From contig JAUJYZ010001051.1 of NCBI GenBank assembly GCA_033675265.1, forward strand, positions 51,881-115,880: DNA of 64,000 bases. The letters are read 5' to 3'. A program made the translations under genes and the position numbers. The notes under the pieces were generated by a model. The model saw only the letters and a list, made by a program, of their open reading frames with translations, ran no database searches and was not told the origin of the DNA. This document shows, piece by piece, positions 40,401 through 49,287 of this stretch (its first letter is position 1; every line of letters begins with the position of its first letter). The DNA is from Actinostola sp. cb2023 (lineage: Eukaryota > Cnidaria > Anthozoa > Actiniaria > Actinostolidae).

Positions 40401-43400
40401 TATCACCTTATTTATTATGATGGTAGATTTTGTTATATTTACCTTTTACCATCCTCTTCCTTTTCAGCGACATGAGAAAACGCTTTTTGTATGTGTTCGT
40501 TGTGGCAGATGTTAACAAACACTTTGATGCCATCATTAACTCTTGTTGTTTTAATCACAAATCCACCCTAATGACGTGCAAGAATTAACAAACAACGTCT
40601 CGATGAGAAATTAACTAGCATACAAAGTGCAATTAAAGCAACACATATATTCACTTGGTTTCTTTCTACTGTAATTCCTTCCCTAAAGAAGTTTTGAATC
40701 TGATTATTGAAGTAAATTTACTTTGAACTTCAATTGAAGGGGTCCCTGCAAGAACGGAGTAAGTGACTTGTGATCAAAACCAAAATTCTCCTTTGAAATT
40801 CAAAGAATCTGGAGGAGATTTTAGAGTTTGATCAGAGATCAGTTATGTTACTTTGTTCTTGCTGGAAGCCCTTCAAATGTAAACAAATTTCCAAATTTAA
40901 GCAGAAAGTAAGTCCATGGTTTGGAAACAAAGTTAATCTCAAAGTTCCCAAGTTCACAAGTCTGGTACATGTATTTAACTGTCTTCTATTATACACATGG
41001 TTTATGTGCACATGAATATTAGAATTTAGGTTTTAGAATTCATATTGTATATTAGTTTTTTTTAGAGTTTGCACAGCATATGTCTTGAAAAAAAAAAACT
41101 GAAAGATTTCAGGGGATAAATCAAATTAATTAATGTACAATGTCATCTACTACATCGTTTTCCCACATATGTGCATGATTGTGTGTTATAATATACACTC
41201 AATTGCAGAAAGGTTGTAGTATACATTTATACAAATATCTAATGAGATACAAGATATCTAATGAGATACAAAGTGCAAAACATCGCTTATTTTCTTCTAA
41301 TATATCAGAATCATCAATTTTAGATTAGTATCGCATCCAACAAGGACAACACAATAGTTTTCAGCACTATTTTGTGCTTATTAAAACAGTTGTATTTTAG
41401 CATGTTTAACATTTTGCATCTCATTAGATATTTGTATATTTGTATAAATGTATACTACAACGTTTCTGCAATTGAGTGTATATTATATAATAATAATATA
41501 AATTAATTAGTAATAATATTAAAATAATATTATTTATAATGTACCTCGGGGTTCACAAACTTAATGTCCATTCCTCGTTCCTTCTCCATCTGTGATATTT
41601 CCTCTTCGTATTTCTTACAAAGAAATGAGTAGAATTAGAATAGAAAGATTGCTTATACATGTATACATGCACCTATTTCAAAAAACATTGGCATCTGAAA
41701 TCTGAATCTGAAATCTGAGACTGAGAGGGATTGTAATGCACAATAACTTTATTATTATTGTGGGTATAAGTTGTGATCTATCTTGTAATTACTGGAATAT
41801 GCCAAATGACTTTTAGGCGAAGACCTGCGTTGGCGAATAGTATGTCTATGAGTGTTTTTAGGTCACAGATTCAGATTTCAGATTTCGGATGCCAACGTTT
41901 TTTGAAATAGGTGTATATATATAAGTTAAACCTCCATCGATCAGTGAACATCTGAACACCATCTGAACCCCTGCATTTCTGGGGGTTAATCATATTGTGG
42001 TGATTCCAGGATCGGCTACTTACAACAAGGATTTGTCTATATTCAATGCTGCACTGAAAATTTGTGCCTTCAAAAAACTATTGACAAACCTCACATTTCC
42101 TCTTGTAGGGGACGACCACCTTACACAAGCAATCACAGTTTAATAACTACACAACACCCAACATACCAAACTGAACTGTCAATAATCGAACTCAATTAAA
42201 CACAATTCATGTTTGACAATATTGTACATAATCAAAGTTCCTGTGTATTCAATTAACAAACAATCAAAGGTAATCCTTAAAGGTTTGAAATTAAAAGTTT
42301 GGTCTGGCAGATGAAGCTCACATCGAAAAATACGTCGAAGGAATACTTATTTGTACATTACTAAATGATAGAATGTCAGTTTCTAACTCCTTCTTAGGGT
42401 GCGTTCGATTGACCCTATTCCAGAATAGGAATACACGGAATAAACACTTGGATGCTTTTAAACACATTAAAAAAAATCCAAACTGTTCCTTGTAACTTTA
42501 TTATAATACAACAAGGAATTGTTTTATTTTACATTGGACAGTAGCTGCGTGACAGCGATTTAGGGATGTTATTTTGTGTATTCCTATTCTGGAATAAGGT
42601 CAATCGAACGCACCCTTAGTGTCAACCCACCAACTTGGTTTAAGAAAGAAAAATATTCATATTTTAAAATTGCTATCAAAAACATTTTATGATATTTAAG
42701 AATTTGAAATTCAGTTTTAATGATGTCTTAAGGTTAAACAAACACAATCAATATTATTGATGGATAATATTCAGTGTAAGGGGTGACAGCATTTCAATAC
42801 TGACAAGTGAAATAATTATTAATCCTTGATTTTAAGAGGAACCGTGCTATTGTTTATAATGGAGATGGCAACATGCAATAAAAAACAGTGCACATACGTT
42901 CTCCCTGATTTGATGTCAAATGCGCCATGATGGCATACAGTGTACAATGTACACTAAATCTAAGTAAATATTTTTATATAAACTAAATTTTTCACAATGA
43001 ATTGTGACGGAAATTAATTTCTACTCATGCATGCCCTGCTGGCAGAGGTCTCTCTGATTCTTCCTTGGGAGCGAGCGGAAGAGAGAGACCTCTGCCGAGA
43101 TAGGATGCTTTCTTTGTCGCGCATGCGTTAGGGTTGCCTAGCAATGCTGTCCTTGTGATTTTGACACCCGTCAATCAATTTCTGATTTTGCAGTATTTTT
43201 ACATCAAGACTAACAGTGCCATTGGTCTCGAACAGAGAATTTACCAAATTCTAGGGAAGTCTCCAATGAAGAGAAAATCCAAAAGAGTATGTAAGAAATG
43301 CTATAGAAGGTTGGAATCATCGCACAAAAGGATATGGGTTCTACAACAAGATAAAGACCAACTGATTGTCAATTATGAAAGCAACAAAGCAAACAACATC

Positions 43401-45596
43401 GAGGCCGCTAGATCAGTTCAAACGGCAATTGCTAGTAAACAACACGATGTAGAATTCACCTTTCAAAGTATGCAGAACACTCTAAAACATGATTATTCTG
43501 ATGTCCAAGAAACTGTTAAAGTAAAAGTAAATACTAAAAGTGACTCAGTCGGATATGATACATATAATTTCCGGTCAAAATCGGTTTTCAAACCTGTTTC
43601 GTTCGTCCATGATCGTGGACGGCGGCGCTACAAAGAAAGCGTCCTACGTATCTCTGCAGAGGTCTCTCTCTTCCACTCGCTCCCAAGGAAGAATCAGAGA
43701 GACCTCTGCCAGCAGGGAACTAGTAAAATGCCTTTCTTTACAAAATGACACCATACTGCAATTAGCCAATCACATTCCAGTAATACTGCCCTCCTTCATT
43801 AGCCAATCAGCATCAAGCAATTTGCTAGCCTGAAAATCAGCCACCTCCTCTGGGTCAAAAATTTTCCCGAGTGAGACGTCTGAACTCCGAAGTCAATAAT
43901 CGTGTCCAGTGACGTCACACTACGCCGGATCCGGGTAGTGTGTTCTGATTGGCTCACACGATAATTTATACAAATTCGTTGGGTTTTTCAAGATGGCGGG
44001 TCTGTTATTTCCAAACCGCCGTTCGAAACGTAAGTCTCTTGGTTGGAATAACAGGCCAGGGCTGAATCCACAGCAAGAAAAACTGAAGCTCTTTATGAAT
44101 TTATTAACAGGAAGAATGTCTATGTTGACCTTCAGACTGGATACGGAAAGTCGTTTATCTTTGAAATGGCTCCACGCCTGCAGCGAACTGAGCGAACTAT
44201 CCCTTTAGAAACTACATGTACTTGTACTACCAACTGAAGACGAAGGGCTGCTATAAAGTTGTCTTTCTTTCCCGCTTCTTCTACGGAGTCTACTAGTCCT
44301 TCGCATACTGATTGTCTTTCAGTTTGGCGTTGATATTTGAACATAGATTTTGGGGATACGTCAGTACGACTGATACGATTTTGTCTTGACTATTATTTTA
44401 AATTTCGATAATTTTCGTATATTCTAAGGTGTTTCACTGTCTACTAGCTATCAACAATTTACAAACATAACTTTGTCCTAATACCGGTCTGTCTTTATTT
44501 CTAAGTCAAGCCTCAAGTGTTGACATTCTAACATTTACATAAATTAGATGACGTCACTGGACACGATTATCGACTTCGGAGTTCAGACGTCTCACTCGGG
44601 GAAATTTTTGACCCAGAGGAGGCGGCTGATTTTCAGGCTAGCAATTTGCATGATTTAATATTTAATATGATTTAATGGGACAAGGGTGGTCACTCACAAG
44701 AGGTTTGGTATATTAAAGCTAAAACTCTTTCATTTGCTTAGAAAACTATTAGTACTTTTTAAAGCACGATTATGAATACTTACTTTTTTATTTTCAGGGT
44801 CGGATATTTCCTGCGCATACTCAAGAAGTAACTTACGAAACTCCTCATTTTTCATTGCTTTTTGGAACTTGTCAAGCTCCTGCAATTTAAATTAGAATTC
44901 ATTAATAAGCTTATTCCCTCCCTTTCTTTAATATTTCATGAATCTAGTGATTGAACAACTTATAATAACTATACAACAACTTAGATTTACAGTGTAATAA
45001 CCTGTGAAGTGTGTCATATAGTGTAGTAACTTACCATTGGCAATATTATAGTTATATAAGCTTATAACGTACGTATACAACAATGTACATTCAAAATGAT
45101 TGTTATTATAAGAGTATGCTAACTTTTCTCAGAAAGGAGACCGGTCGGATCTGTGTTATTGACCATAAACTTATAATAATAATAATCTTTATTATACTTC
45201 AGTCAGTATTTCTGAGAAAGGTTTTATGAAGTAGTTTGACTACTTTGAGAACATGTATAAAGCTTAACTTGTAATATTTTAGGACATTCACACATTTGCT
45301 ATAAACATATGATATGAGAAGTGCTAGTTCAATATTCATAATTCAATCTGATGCAAGTTATTGAAAAGATTTCAAGGTATTGCAGAGTATTGATCAAGCA
45401 TTTAAGTGCTTTTAAAATACTGATAAAGCCAATAATACACGTAGTGGAAGAGAGGCCTAACAACGCCAGTCGATGTATGTCTAGCAAAACAAGTCACGCG
45501 GTTCAACAACCACACCTAGCGTAGCTTTAATATCACTCATTTAGACCTTACCTCTTTCGTGACTTGAAAGTCATCATCCTTTTTATCTGCAGACAT
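26946..45596 (-). CDS. DNAAF2: Kintoun (DNAAF2), dynein arm preassembly factor (16 exons)
   Basis: Kintoun is a cytoplasmic HSP90/HSP70 co-chaperone of the PIH family needed to preassemble axonemal dynein arms, so a motile-cilia gene. Exons (5' to 3'): 45596-45552, 44879-44784, 41613-41545, 40567-40443, 39576-39512, 37623-37559, 36670-36589, 35807-35737, 34780-34509, 33863-33803, 32524-32444, 31989-31401, 30574-30444, 29800-29582, 29278-29210, 27914-26946. Phases agree throughout and give 1002 aa; human DNAAF2 is about 837. The PIH1 domain covers about residues 50-180 (GGFVIKTTRVN, EQWSIPFSLSQPR, NKCIVFDVIFNPGTY). A CS/PIH-C region lies around 305-365 (ELIVSVELPKL, LALPFPVDD, RELVITLPV). Long acidic and Ser-rich linkers follow, and the C-terminus LSNNLIFELDE is typical. 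Intron 11 has U12-type AT-AC ends. Introns are loaded with transposon remnants. Confidence 0.94.
28049..28205. mobile_element. Partial element of the CTACACGAGCAAG family
   Basis: Begins TAAAGCCGAATCTACATGAG and then repeats a CTTGCTCGTGTAGA, GACAAAAA, TTTTCCTTGTCAAGGAAAA module about three times. The right terminus is missing. Same family as 50063-50237 and 62672-62880. It lies in the last Kintoun intron. Confidence 0.65.
28431..28631 (+). mobile_element. Dispersed short inverted-repeat element, family A, copy 2
   Basis: Second copy of the 348-550 sequence. The left end GGGGTGTCGAATGGTC and right end GACCACTCGATACCCC are inverted with two mismatches and flanked by TA. The interior is TCTCG-rich. 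Last Kintoun intron. Confidence 0.65.
29300..29495. repeat. ATT trinucleotide repeat with AATCAAAATC spacers
   Basis: Interrupted ATT array in which AATCAAAATC recurs every 20-40 bp. It lies in the Kintoun intron between exons 29800-29582 and 29278-29210. No coding content. Confidence 0.9.
30655..31160. repeat. G-rich tandem repeat (GTTACTCTCAAGGGAGA unit)
   Basis: Seven or eight degenerate units of about 50-75 bp carry GTTACTCTCAAGGGAGA(T/C)CA and a GGGG(A/G)TAGC stretch followed by long G runs. The unit includes a short palindrome (CTCTCAAGGGAG). Several glycine-rich ORFs across it are artefacts. Kintoun intron between exons 31989-31401 and 30574-30444. Confidence 0.9.
31990..32443 (-). 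other. U12-type AT-AC intron of Kintoun
   Basis: The intron between exons 32524-32444 and 31989-31401 starts ATATCCTTT and ends CTGTCTAC, with TTTCTTAAC (one mismatch to the U12 branch consensus TTCCTTAAC) ending 9 bases before the 3' splice site. Joining at these borders gives an in-frame PPYNLD then LALPFPVDD, as expected for the conserved CS-like region, whereas no GT-AG pair gives that join. The minor (U12) spliceosome is therefore required to make Kintoun here. Confidence 0.9.
32567..32677. mobile_element. GCAAGAAC/TGATCA repeat family, truncated copy
   Basis: Begins GGGGTCCATGCAAGAACAAC and contains GATCTTTGATCAAAATC and its complement GATTTTGATCACAAGTCAC. The right end is cut by the element at 32678. 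Other copies: 34085-34220, 39297-39405 and 40736-40873, all in Kintoun introns. Confidence 0.6.
32678..33438. mobile_element. 761 bp PIF/Harbinger-like element with TTA duplication
   Basis: The ends GGCTAAGAACAGACGTCGAA and complement form a near-perfect inverted repeat of over 40 bp (continuing through TTATTCATGTACCGTTCCTA). TTA is duplicated at 32675-32677 and 33439-33441. The interior has AGAACGGCGTCTG-type sub-repeats and no transposase. It is inserted into the family copy at 32567-32677. Confidence 0.75.
33464..33729. mobile_element. 266 bp Mutator-like MITE with 10 bp target duplication
   Basis: The ends CATCCTCGGGAACCCAGGGG and complement form an inverted repeat of about 100 bp. The host sequence CTGTAACTCC is duplicated exactly at 33454-33463 and 33730-33739. 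A 10 bp duplication with long TIRs fits Mutator-like elements. It lies about 75 bp past the donor of Kintoun exon 33863-33803. Confidence 0.8.
34085..34220. mobile_element. GCAAGAAC/TGATCA repeat family, complete copy
   Basis: The left end GAAGGGCTCCCTGCAAGAAC and right end GTTCTTGCAGGGAGACCTTC are inverted repeats. The interior has paired TGATCAAAATC and GATTTTGATCA. AACT flanks both sides, a possible 4 bp target duplication. Confidence 0.7.
34420..34498 (+). repeat. SINE/LINE-type 3' tail
   Basis: GGCGCTATATAAATGTTATT followed by an ATT repeat, a common animal retroposon 3' tail. It is immediately next to Kintoun exon 34780-34509, about 10 bases past its donor. No body of the element is recognisable. 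Confidence 0.45.
34869..34926. repeat. C-rich homopolymer pair
   Basis: Two C runs of about 20 bases separated by AATCCCCCTGATCC, in a Kintoun intron. Lengths may be assembly-dependent. Confidence 0.85.
35395..35620 (+). repeat. Dispersed repeat family B, copy 2
   Basis: Partner of 17877-18165 with the same word order (AATTAATGAGGAAA, ACAATAGAAATCAC, AATCGTCCTCATTT, GAATTATAGTAAAA). In the Kintoun intron upstream of exon 35807-35737 in coordinates. Confidence 0.6.
36047..36372. mobile_element. Fold-back element, AGCTGGAAAGAGCTC family
   Basis: The arms of about 150 bp are almost perfect complements: AGGGTTTATCATGTAATTTC, AGCTGGAAAGAGCTCGTT, TGTGAAGTTTGGAAAAGATC and AATTTTCAAAAATC. The loop is about 20 bp. 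A half-copy lies at 63190-63345. Confidence 0.75.
36740..36910 (+). repeat. tRNA-derived SINE candidate
   Basis: TAGTTGGTTGAGTATGC resembles a pol III A box and GTGGGTTCATTCCC a B box, at tRNA-like spacing, followed by a non-tRNA body. It precedes a CACTA repeat in a Kintoun intron. Confidence 0.5.
36925..37266. repeat. CACTA-type pentanucleotide microsatellite
   Basis: Array of ACTAC/CACTA with ATACACTA interruptions and a GCACT block at 37225-37255. It gives long Thr/Tyr/His ORFs in two frames that are artefacts. Confidence 0.95.
37909..39088. mobile_element. 1180 bp Mutator-like element with 9 bp target duplication
   Basis: The ends TAGAC(C/T)GTGAACAGTCCCCC extend as inverted repeats of about 150 bp (CTCCAGACTCAGTCGAACGA, GGATTGGGGAGAGTTCAGAG). 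GCGGTGTCA is duplicated exactly at 37900-37908 and 39089-39097. The interior (38160-38880) has only short ORFs, such as one at 38564-38815 on the minus strand, and no transposase. It is in the Kintoun intron between exons 39576-39512 and 37623-37559. Confidence 0.8.
39297..39405. mobile_element. GCAAGAAC/TGATCA repeat family, degenerate copy
   Basis: Contains AAGTGACTTGTGACCAAAAT, TTCTCCTTTGGAATTCAAAG and TTTTGATCACAGATCACTTC, matching the interior of 34085-34220. The ends are eroded. It lies about 100 bp from Kintoun exon 39576-39512. Confidence 0.55.
39630..39685. repeat. AAAT tetranucleotide repeat
   Basis: ATAA/AAAT tetranucleotide tract, low complexity. Confidence 0.85.
39975..40150 (-). 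repeat. tRNA-derived SINE candidate (minus strand)
   Basis: On the minus strand GGTGGTCTAGTGGTGAGCAC resembles an A box and GCCTGGTTCAATTACC a B box with tRNA-like spacing, followed by a unique body of about 120 bp. Kintoun intron. Confidence 0.55.
40172..40378. mobile_element. TA-flanked MITE, GAGTCGTTTTCGTA family, copy 1
   Basis: The inverted ends GAGTCATTTTCGTACGAGTG and complement are flanked by TA on both sides. The interior has TACGGTACGG and CCAATCA words. Other copies: 50770-50898, 61026-61237 and a fragment at 49288-49395. TA duplication fits a Tc1/mariner-type origin. Confidence 0.75.
40736..40873. mobile_element. GCAAGAAC/TGATCA repeat family, complete copy 2
   Basis: Left end GAAGGGGTCCCTGCAAGAAC and right end GTTCTTGCTGGAAGCCCTTC, with interior AAGTGACTTGTGATCAAAAC. 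Same family as 34085-34220, in a Kintoun intron. Confidence 0.7.
41202..41484. mobile_element. TIR element with TACACTCAATTGCAGAAA ends
   Basis: The inverted ends TATACACTCAATTGCAGAAA continue for about 60 bp (GTTGTAGTATACATTTATAC, CAAATATCTAATGAGAT). It stops about 60 bp from Kintoun exon 41613-41545. No ORF. Confidence 0.7.
42397..42615. mobile_element. 219 bp PIF/Harbinger-like MITE with TTA duplication
   Basis: The ends GGGTGCGTTCGATTGACC and complement are flanked by TTA on both sides (42394-42396, 42616-42618). The TIR plus 3 bp TTA target site is the pattern of PIF/Harbinger elements. It is the clean reference copy for the ends seen at 13822-14420. Confidence 0.8.
43034..43717. mobile_element. 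684 bp element with stem-forming ends and an internal captured coding segment
   Basis: The inverted ends CCCTGCTGGCAGAGGTCTCT extend about 65 bp. Each end is itself partly palindromic (GGCAGAGGTCTCTCT and AGAGAGACCTCTGCC). Between them an ORF on the + strand (usable from a TTTTGCAG acceptor, 43194 onward) encodes a Lys-rich peptide with a CKKC pair and a coiled, charged region. No clear target duplication was found. It lies in Kintoun intron 2. Confidence 0.65.
43194..43658 (+). pseudogene. Captured exon-like ORF, unknown protein with CKKC pair
   Basis: Open reading frame after a polypyrimidine-CAG acceptor: a short hydrophobic start, then a basic patch (KSPMKRKSKRVCKKCYRRLE) and a helical charged stretch (HKRIWVLQQDKDQLIVNYE). 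The coding frame continues into the transposon's right end, which indicates a gene fragment carried by the element rather than a native gene. I do not recognise the family; the CxxC could be half of a zinc-binding site. Confidence 0.35.
43826..44640. mobile_element. 815 bp Mutator-like element carrying a helicase gene fragment
   Basis: The ends TAGCCTGAAAATCAGCC(A/G)C form an inverted repeat of about 95 bp (including CTCTGGGTCAAAAATTT, CGAGTGAGACGTCTGAACTC and TGTCCAGTGACGTCA). GCAATTTGC is duplicated exactly at 43817-43825 and 44641-44649. The interior carries a helicase-like coding fragment but no transposase, which is the definition of a Pack-MULE-like element. A 71 bp relative lies at 55184-55254. 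Kintoun intron 2. Confidence 0.8.
43993..44260 (+). pseudogene. Captured fragment of a RecQ/DEAD-like helicase (Walker A)
   Basis: In one frame about 50 residues read as the start of a superfamily 2 helicase: ALYEFINRKNVYVDL followed by QTGYGKSFIFEMAPRL, where GYGKS is the Walker A motif in the RecQ-like form. The reading frame then reaches a stop. A second frame from the ATG at 43993 gives an unrelated-looking start (MAGLLFPNRRSKR), so the fragment may be frameshifted. No helicase motif II-VI follows, so it cannot be functional as a helicase. Confidence 0.55.
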
Positions 45597-46439
45597 GTTT
45601 TCGGGTGTTAAAAAGTAAGAATTACGAGGAAAATAAGGTGTTTTTGCAGAGATGTTTAGCAAACACGTTTGTTTGTTGCCTTTTGAGCAAATCCCCCTTG
45701 GTAACCAGGCACTGATTAGGCACCAGTTTCCTCTCCGTCAACACTTACAAAAGCGCAAAATTGTTGGAATACTGAGTATATACCGTATCTGTGTCAGTCA
45801 TAACCCCGACAGGGAGCTTTTCTAAGTAGCACGCAGTTATGTTCTCTCATCAGGGATTTTTATACTTATAATTTCTAATCATATTGTGAGAACTGTAGAT
45901 GTTTTAATATTTCATCAGCAAAAAAAACGCGAACTCTTCAAACCTTGGAATTAAGTTCATCGGAAATTCGTTGGAAATTTTCATCGAAACGTCATAATAA
46001 TTTTGCATGTAGCGCTGGGTTTGGCAATCAGAAACTTCTGTCGGGAAATAATAAGCAATTATGTAACGATGAATGCACCAATAGCATAACGAAGCCTTAC
46101 AAAGGGTTAGGTACATGTAGGAATGACGCACGAAAACTATCGCTGATTGCGGCTCAACAATTCATAATCGGCCGTACGGTATTCTATCGACGAATATGCC
46201 TTTAACTGGCCCAACAGAGCGAACAGAGGGAACTCAGATTTCTCAACATCCCGCAGGATTTGCAGGTAATAATCACTGATGACGGTTAGAAAAGATACAG
46301 GCCGAAAAAGCTTTACTCTAATTTTTTGTCGCTCTTTGTATTATCTATAAGAAAATTATCGTTTTTAGTATCAAACGAGCTGTCAAAACGATGTTAAATT
46401 CATGGCTCGAGGAAAATGTGTTTGCATTACCTCTGATCT

Positions 46440-47030
46440 TTTAAATAAATAAATGGCACGAATGAATGAATGAATGTGAATGGATGAAAATAGAACGGAG
46501 AACGAATTACCTGAATGAATGAATGAATATGAATGAATGATGAATGAATAAATGAATGAATGAAAATGAATGAATGAACGAATGAATGAATGAAATGAAT
46601 GAATGAACGAATGAATGAATGAATGAATGAATGAATGGATGAACGAACGAATGAATGAATGAATGAATGAATGAATGAATGAATGAATGAATGAATGAAT
46701 GAATGAATGAATGAATGAATGAATGAATGAATGAATGAACGAACGAATGAATGAATGAACGAATGAATGAATGAATGAATGAATGAATGAATGGATGAAC
46801 GAAGAACGAATGAACGAATGAATGAATGAATGAATGAATGAATGAATGGATGAATGAACGAATGAATGAATGAATGAAATGAATGAATGAATGAATGAAT
46901 GAATGAATGAATGAATGAATGAATGAATGAATGAATGAATGAACGAATGAATGAACGAACGAACGAACGAACGAACGAACGAACGAACGAACGAATGAAT
47001 GAATGAACGAATAAGTAAATAAATAAATAT
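46440..47030. repeat. GAAT tetranucleotide microsatellite
   Basis: About 550 bp of GAAT with GAAC, GGAT and GAAAT variants and a GAAC block at about 46955-46992. The minus-strand ORF of Phe-Ile-His-Ser repeats is an artefact. Confidence 0.97.
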
Positions 47031-47532
47031 ATAAATAATTCTCTTGTTGATACCTAACCGGACAACTGAGCCAGTCATGCGTTTTCGTTAAACTAACGAA
47101 TGAATAGATCGACTAACTGTTCACTCCTCTGTACTTCAGTAGAAGCGAGTAGATATATCGTTAAATAAGCTATGTAAGCAATCCTTTACTTCTGACAGAC
47201 CTGACCGGCAGATCGTGGATTGCCGCCGTCCGTGCAGATGAGTCGGTTGAGTCATCCTAGAAAAAAGCAAAACAAATAACTGGCTTTTGGGAAAAGTCGT
47301 GAATTAATACTCAAATCATTTGAACGTAATAGTATAGTATATAATTGAAATATAGAATTTAATAGTATTGATTTATAATTTGTTATACTACTCGTTTCTA
47401 ATAGAAAGTGAACAGTGCTGCGATGTATATCGACTATTCAATTTATTGAAAGATGCATGGCAAATGTATTTTTCTAATTTATACTGATATCAGCACATTT
47501 CATAATAACCAGCAGTACCATGTATTAGAGTG

Positions 47533-47812
47533 CGGACACACGGTGCAACATCGCATGCAATATTGCTGGCAATTTTGTTGCAGCGTGTGTCCACCCATGA
47601 AAACAATGATTGACTCGCTAATCAGCCTGCGACTAGCGCGCGCTAATACGGGAGGGGTCATTTGTTGCTCGCGAGGATGTTGGGCAGAAGTAGGAACTCA
47701 ATTCTACTTCTGCAACCAACATTGCGCGCAACATGTTGCAGAGGTGGACACACGCTGCAACAATACATGTTGCAGGGAATGTTGCACGAAATGTTGCACC
47801 GTGTGTCCGATC
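47533..47812. mobile_element. TIR element with GGACACACGGTGCAACAT ends
   Basis: The left end GCGGACACACGGTGCAACAT and right end ATGTTGCACCGTGTGTCCG are inverted. A second inverted pair TTGTTGCAGCGTGTGTCC and GGACACACGCTGCAACAA sits inside. No clear target duplication. GTTGCA words dominate. Confidence 0.65.
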
Positions 47813-48099
47813 AGGCATATGCATACCAATAGAGTTACGTGAATGAGAATCAAATACATAAAAAATACTGACTTTTCTGACGAACGCAATCTGATAGTAT
47901 TGATTTAGAATTTATTATATTATTTATTATATATGTAGTCTCGGCATATTAGCATTTGTTTTGCTAGGGACCTAAAGGCCTAGACTCACGATGCAAATTT
48001 GGGTGTCACACGATGCAACGTTTCCCCCACAAGTTTTTTTGGGGGGTGTCACATGATGCAACGTTGCGCGCAACAAGAGTTTTTTGGGGTGTCACACGA

Positions 48100-48390
48100 T
48101 GCAACGTTGTCCAAATATCGTTGTCCGGTCCGAAAGCAACAAGCAACAAGCTGACGACCGCAAAGGACTTTGGGAATCTCCTAATTTATTTATTTATCCG
48201 TGGTACTTGAGAAGTTATCCCTACGAGCGTTGAATAGCAATCATTTGGAACTATTCGGCCATTTGAAAATGCATGTTGCTAAAATGTCTACGGATGAATA
48301 AATGAATAAGGAGAAAGTCCCAATGCCCTTTGCGGTCGCCAGCTTCTTGCTTGTTGCTTTCGGCGGGGACAACGATTTTTGGAATAGGTG
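48100..48390. mobile_element. Fold-back element with GAAAGCAACAAGC ends
   Basis: The left arm (ATCGTTGTCC, GAAAGCAACAAGCAACAAGC, GACCGCAAAGGACTTTGGGA) is complementary to the right arm at 48280-48385. Preceding it, 47990-48110 holds three direct copies of GTGTCACACGATGCAACGTT-like sequence. It ends about 90 bp upstream of the LITAF exon. Confidence 0.6.
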
Positions 48391-48480
48391 TATATATATA
48401 TGTGTGTGAATAGGTTAAAACCAAAAATGTTATCAAATCCTGTCTTTACGTTTGACAAAGTTAATTGTCCCCTTGGTTAG

Positions 48481-48899
48481 GTCGTAATTGGTTCGATAGT
48501 AGTTCAAAGTCACAGCGTAGCCAACAAGGCAACAACCGTGACGTCCCGGCAGTCTCTGAATCGGCCCGCACACCGCAGAACCAGGAGAACGACCCGAACA
48601 CACCAGTAAACCATGGTGAATTCACTGACCAAGACGACAAAGAAGACTACAAAGACGAGTCTGTCTACACGTTCTGTGGGTCCTGCAAGAATCATGTCAT
48701 GACTGTTGTGCGCTTCAGAGTTGGTATGACCACCTTCCTATCGGCGGGATTCCTGTGTCTAATTGGCTGCGTAGCAGGCTGTTGCCTCGTTCCTTTCATG
48801 GTGCCTCGATTCAGTGACGTCATACACTCGTGTCCTAATTGTCAGATCAAGTTAGGCAAATACGGTAGGAAGTTCAAGCACATACTCTATAGCGAATGA
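48481..48899 (+). CDS. LITAF-domain membrane protein (last exon)
   Basis: Members of the LITAF/SIMPLE family are small monotopic proteins of late endosomes and lysosomes that fold a zinc site around a membrane-inserted hydrophobic hairpin. This exon starts after a TTGGTTAG acceptor with two bases completing a codon and gives 138 residues. The N-terminal 65 are polar and acidic. Then come the first CxxC knuckle (FCGSCKNHVMTVVRF), a hydrophobic segment (FLCLIGCVAGCCLVPFMVP) and the second knuckle (HSCPNCQIKLGKY). There is no upstream in-frame ATG in this exon, so a start exon lies further 5' (within 45.6-48.5 kb) but could not be placed. Length fits the family (about 120-160 aa). Likely a LITAF-like paralogue rather than a specific orthologue. 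Confidence 0.87.
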
Positions 48900-48908
48900 C
48901 TGGAAGAC

Positions 48909-48914
48909 AATAAA
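48909..48914 (+). terminator. Poly(A) signal of the LITAF-domain gene
   Basis: AATAAA ten bases after the stop codon; very short 3' UTR if used. Confidence 0.55.
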
Positions 48915-49287
48915 CGATGGCTATTTGCTTAAAAAACGTATCCCATGTAAAGTGAATAGTTGCAGGATTTGAAATTTTTAATTTGGGGCTTTGCATCTGT
49001 GAGTAATAGGGTTTGCAAAGACGTCAAAGGAGGCATCATTTAATATACGAAAATCAGTACCCTAGTACAAATTATTGGCATTTTAAAACTGCAGAATTTC
49101 ATTATATAACTCAGTTCAAAGTTAATAAATAACTTGAGCAAAGTTTCATATTTTAGTTCAAAGCGTTTTTGGCTTGAAAAACTCTTTTTATTATGTAATA
49201 TCAGGCCGTATAATACGCGTGCTTTGATTGGTGGAGAGCAGAGTTTTTTTTTTTTGAGACGTCACAAAATTCTCAAAATATTAGACG

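Larger units (their letters stand above)
45597..48480. other. Divergent intergenic region between Kintoun and the LITAF gene
   Basis: Presumably holds the Kintoun promoter (transcribed leftward) and unseen 5' exon(s) of the LITAF-domain gene. It contains a GAAT microsatellite (46440-47030) and two inverted-repeat elements (about 47533-47812 and 48100-48390). I could not identify a convincing start exon for the downstream gene. Confidence 0.5.

Noticed and set aside
46383..47078. 231-codon ORF of Phe-Ile-His-Ser repeats
   Set aside because: Translation of a GAAT microsatellite.
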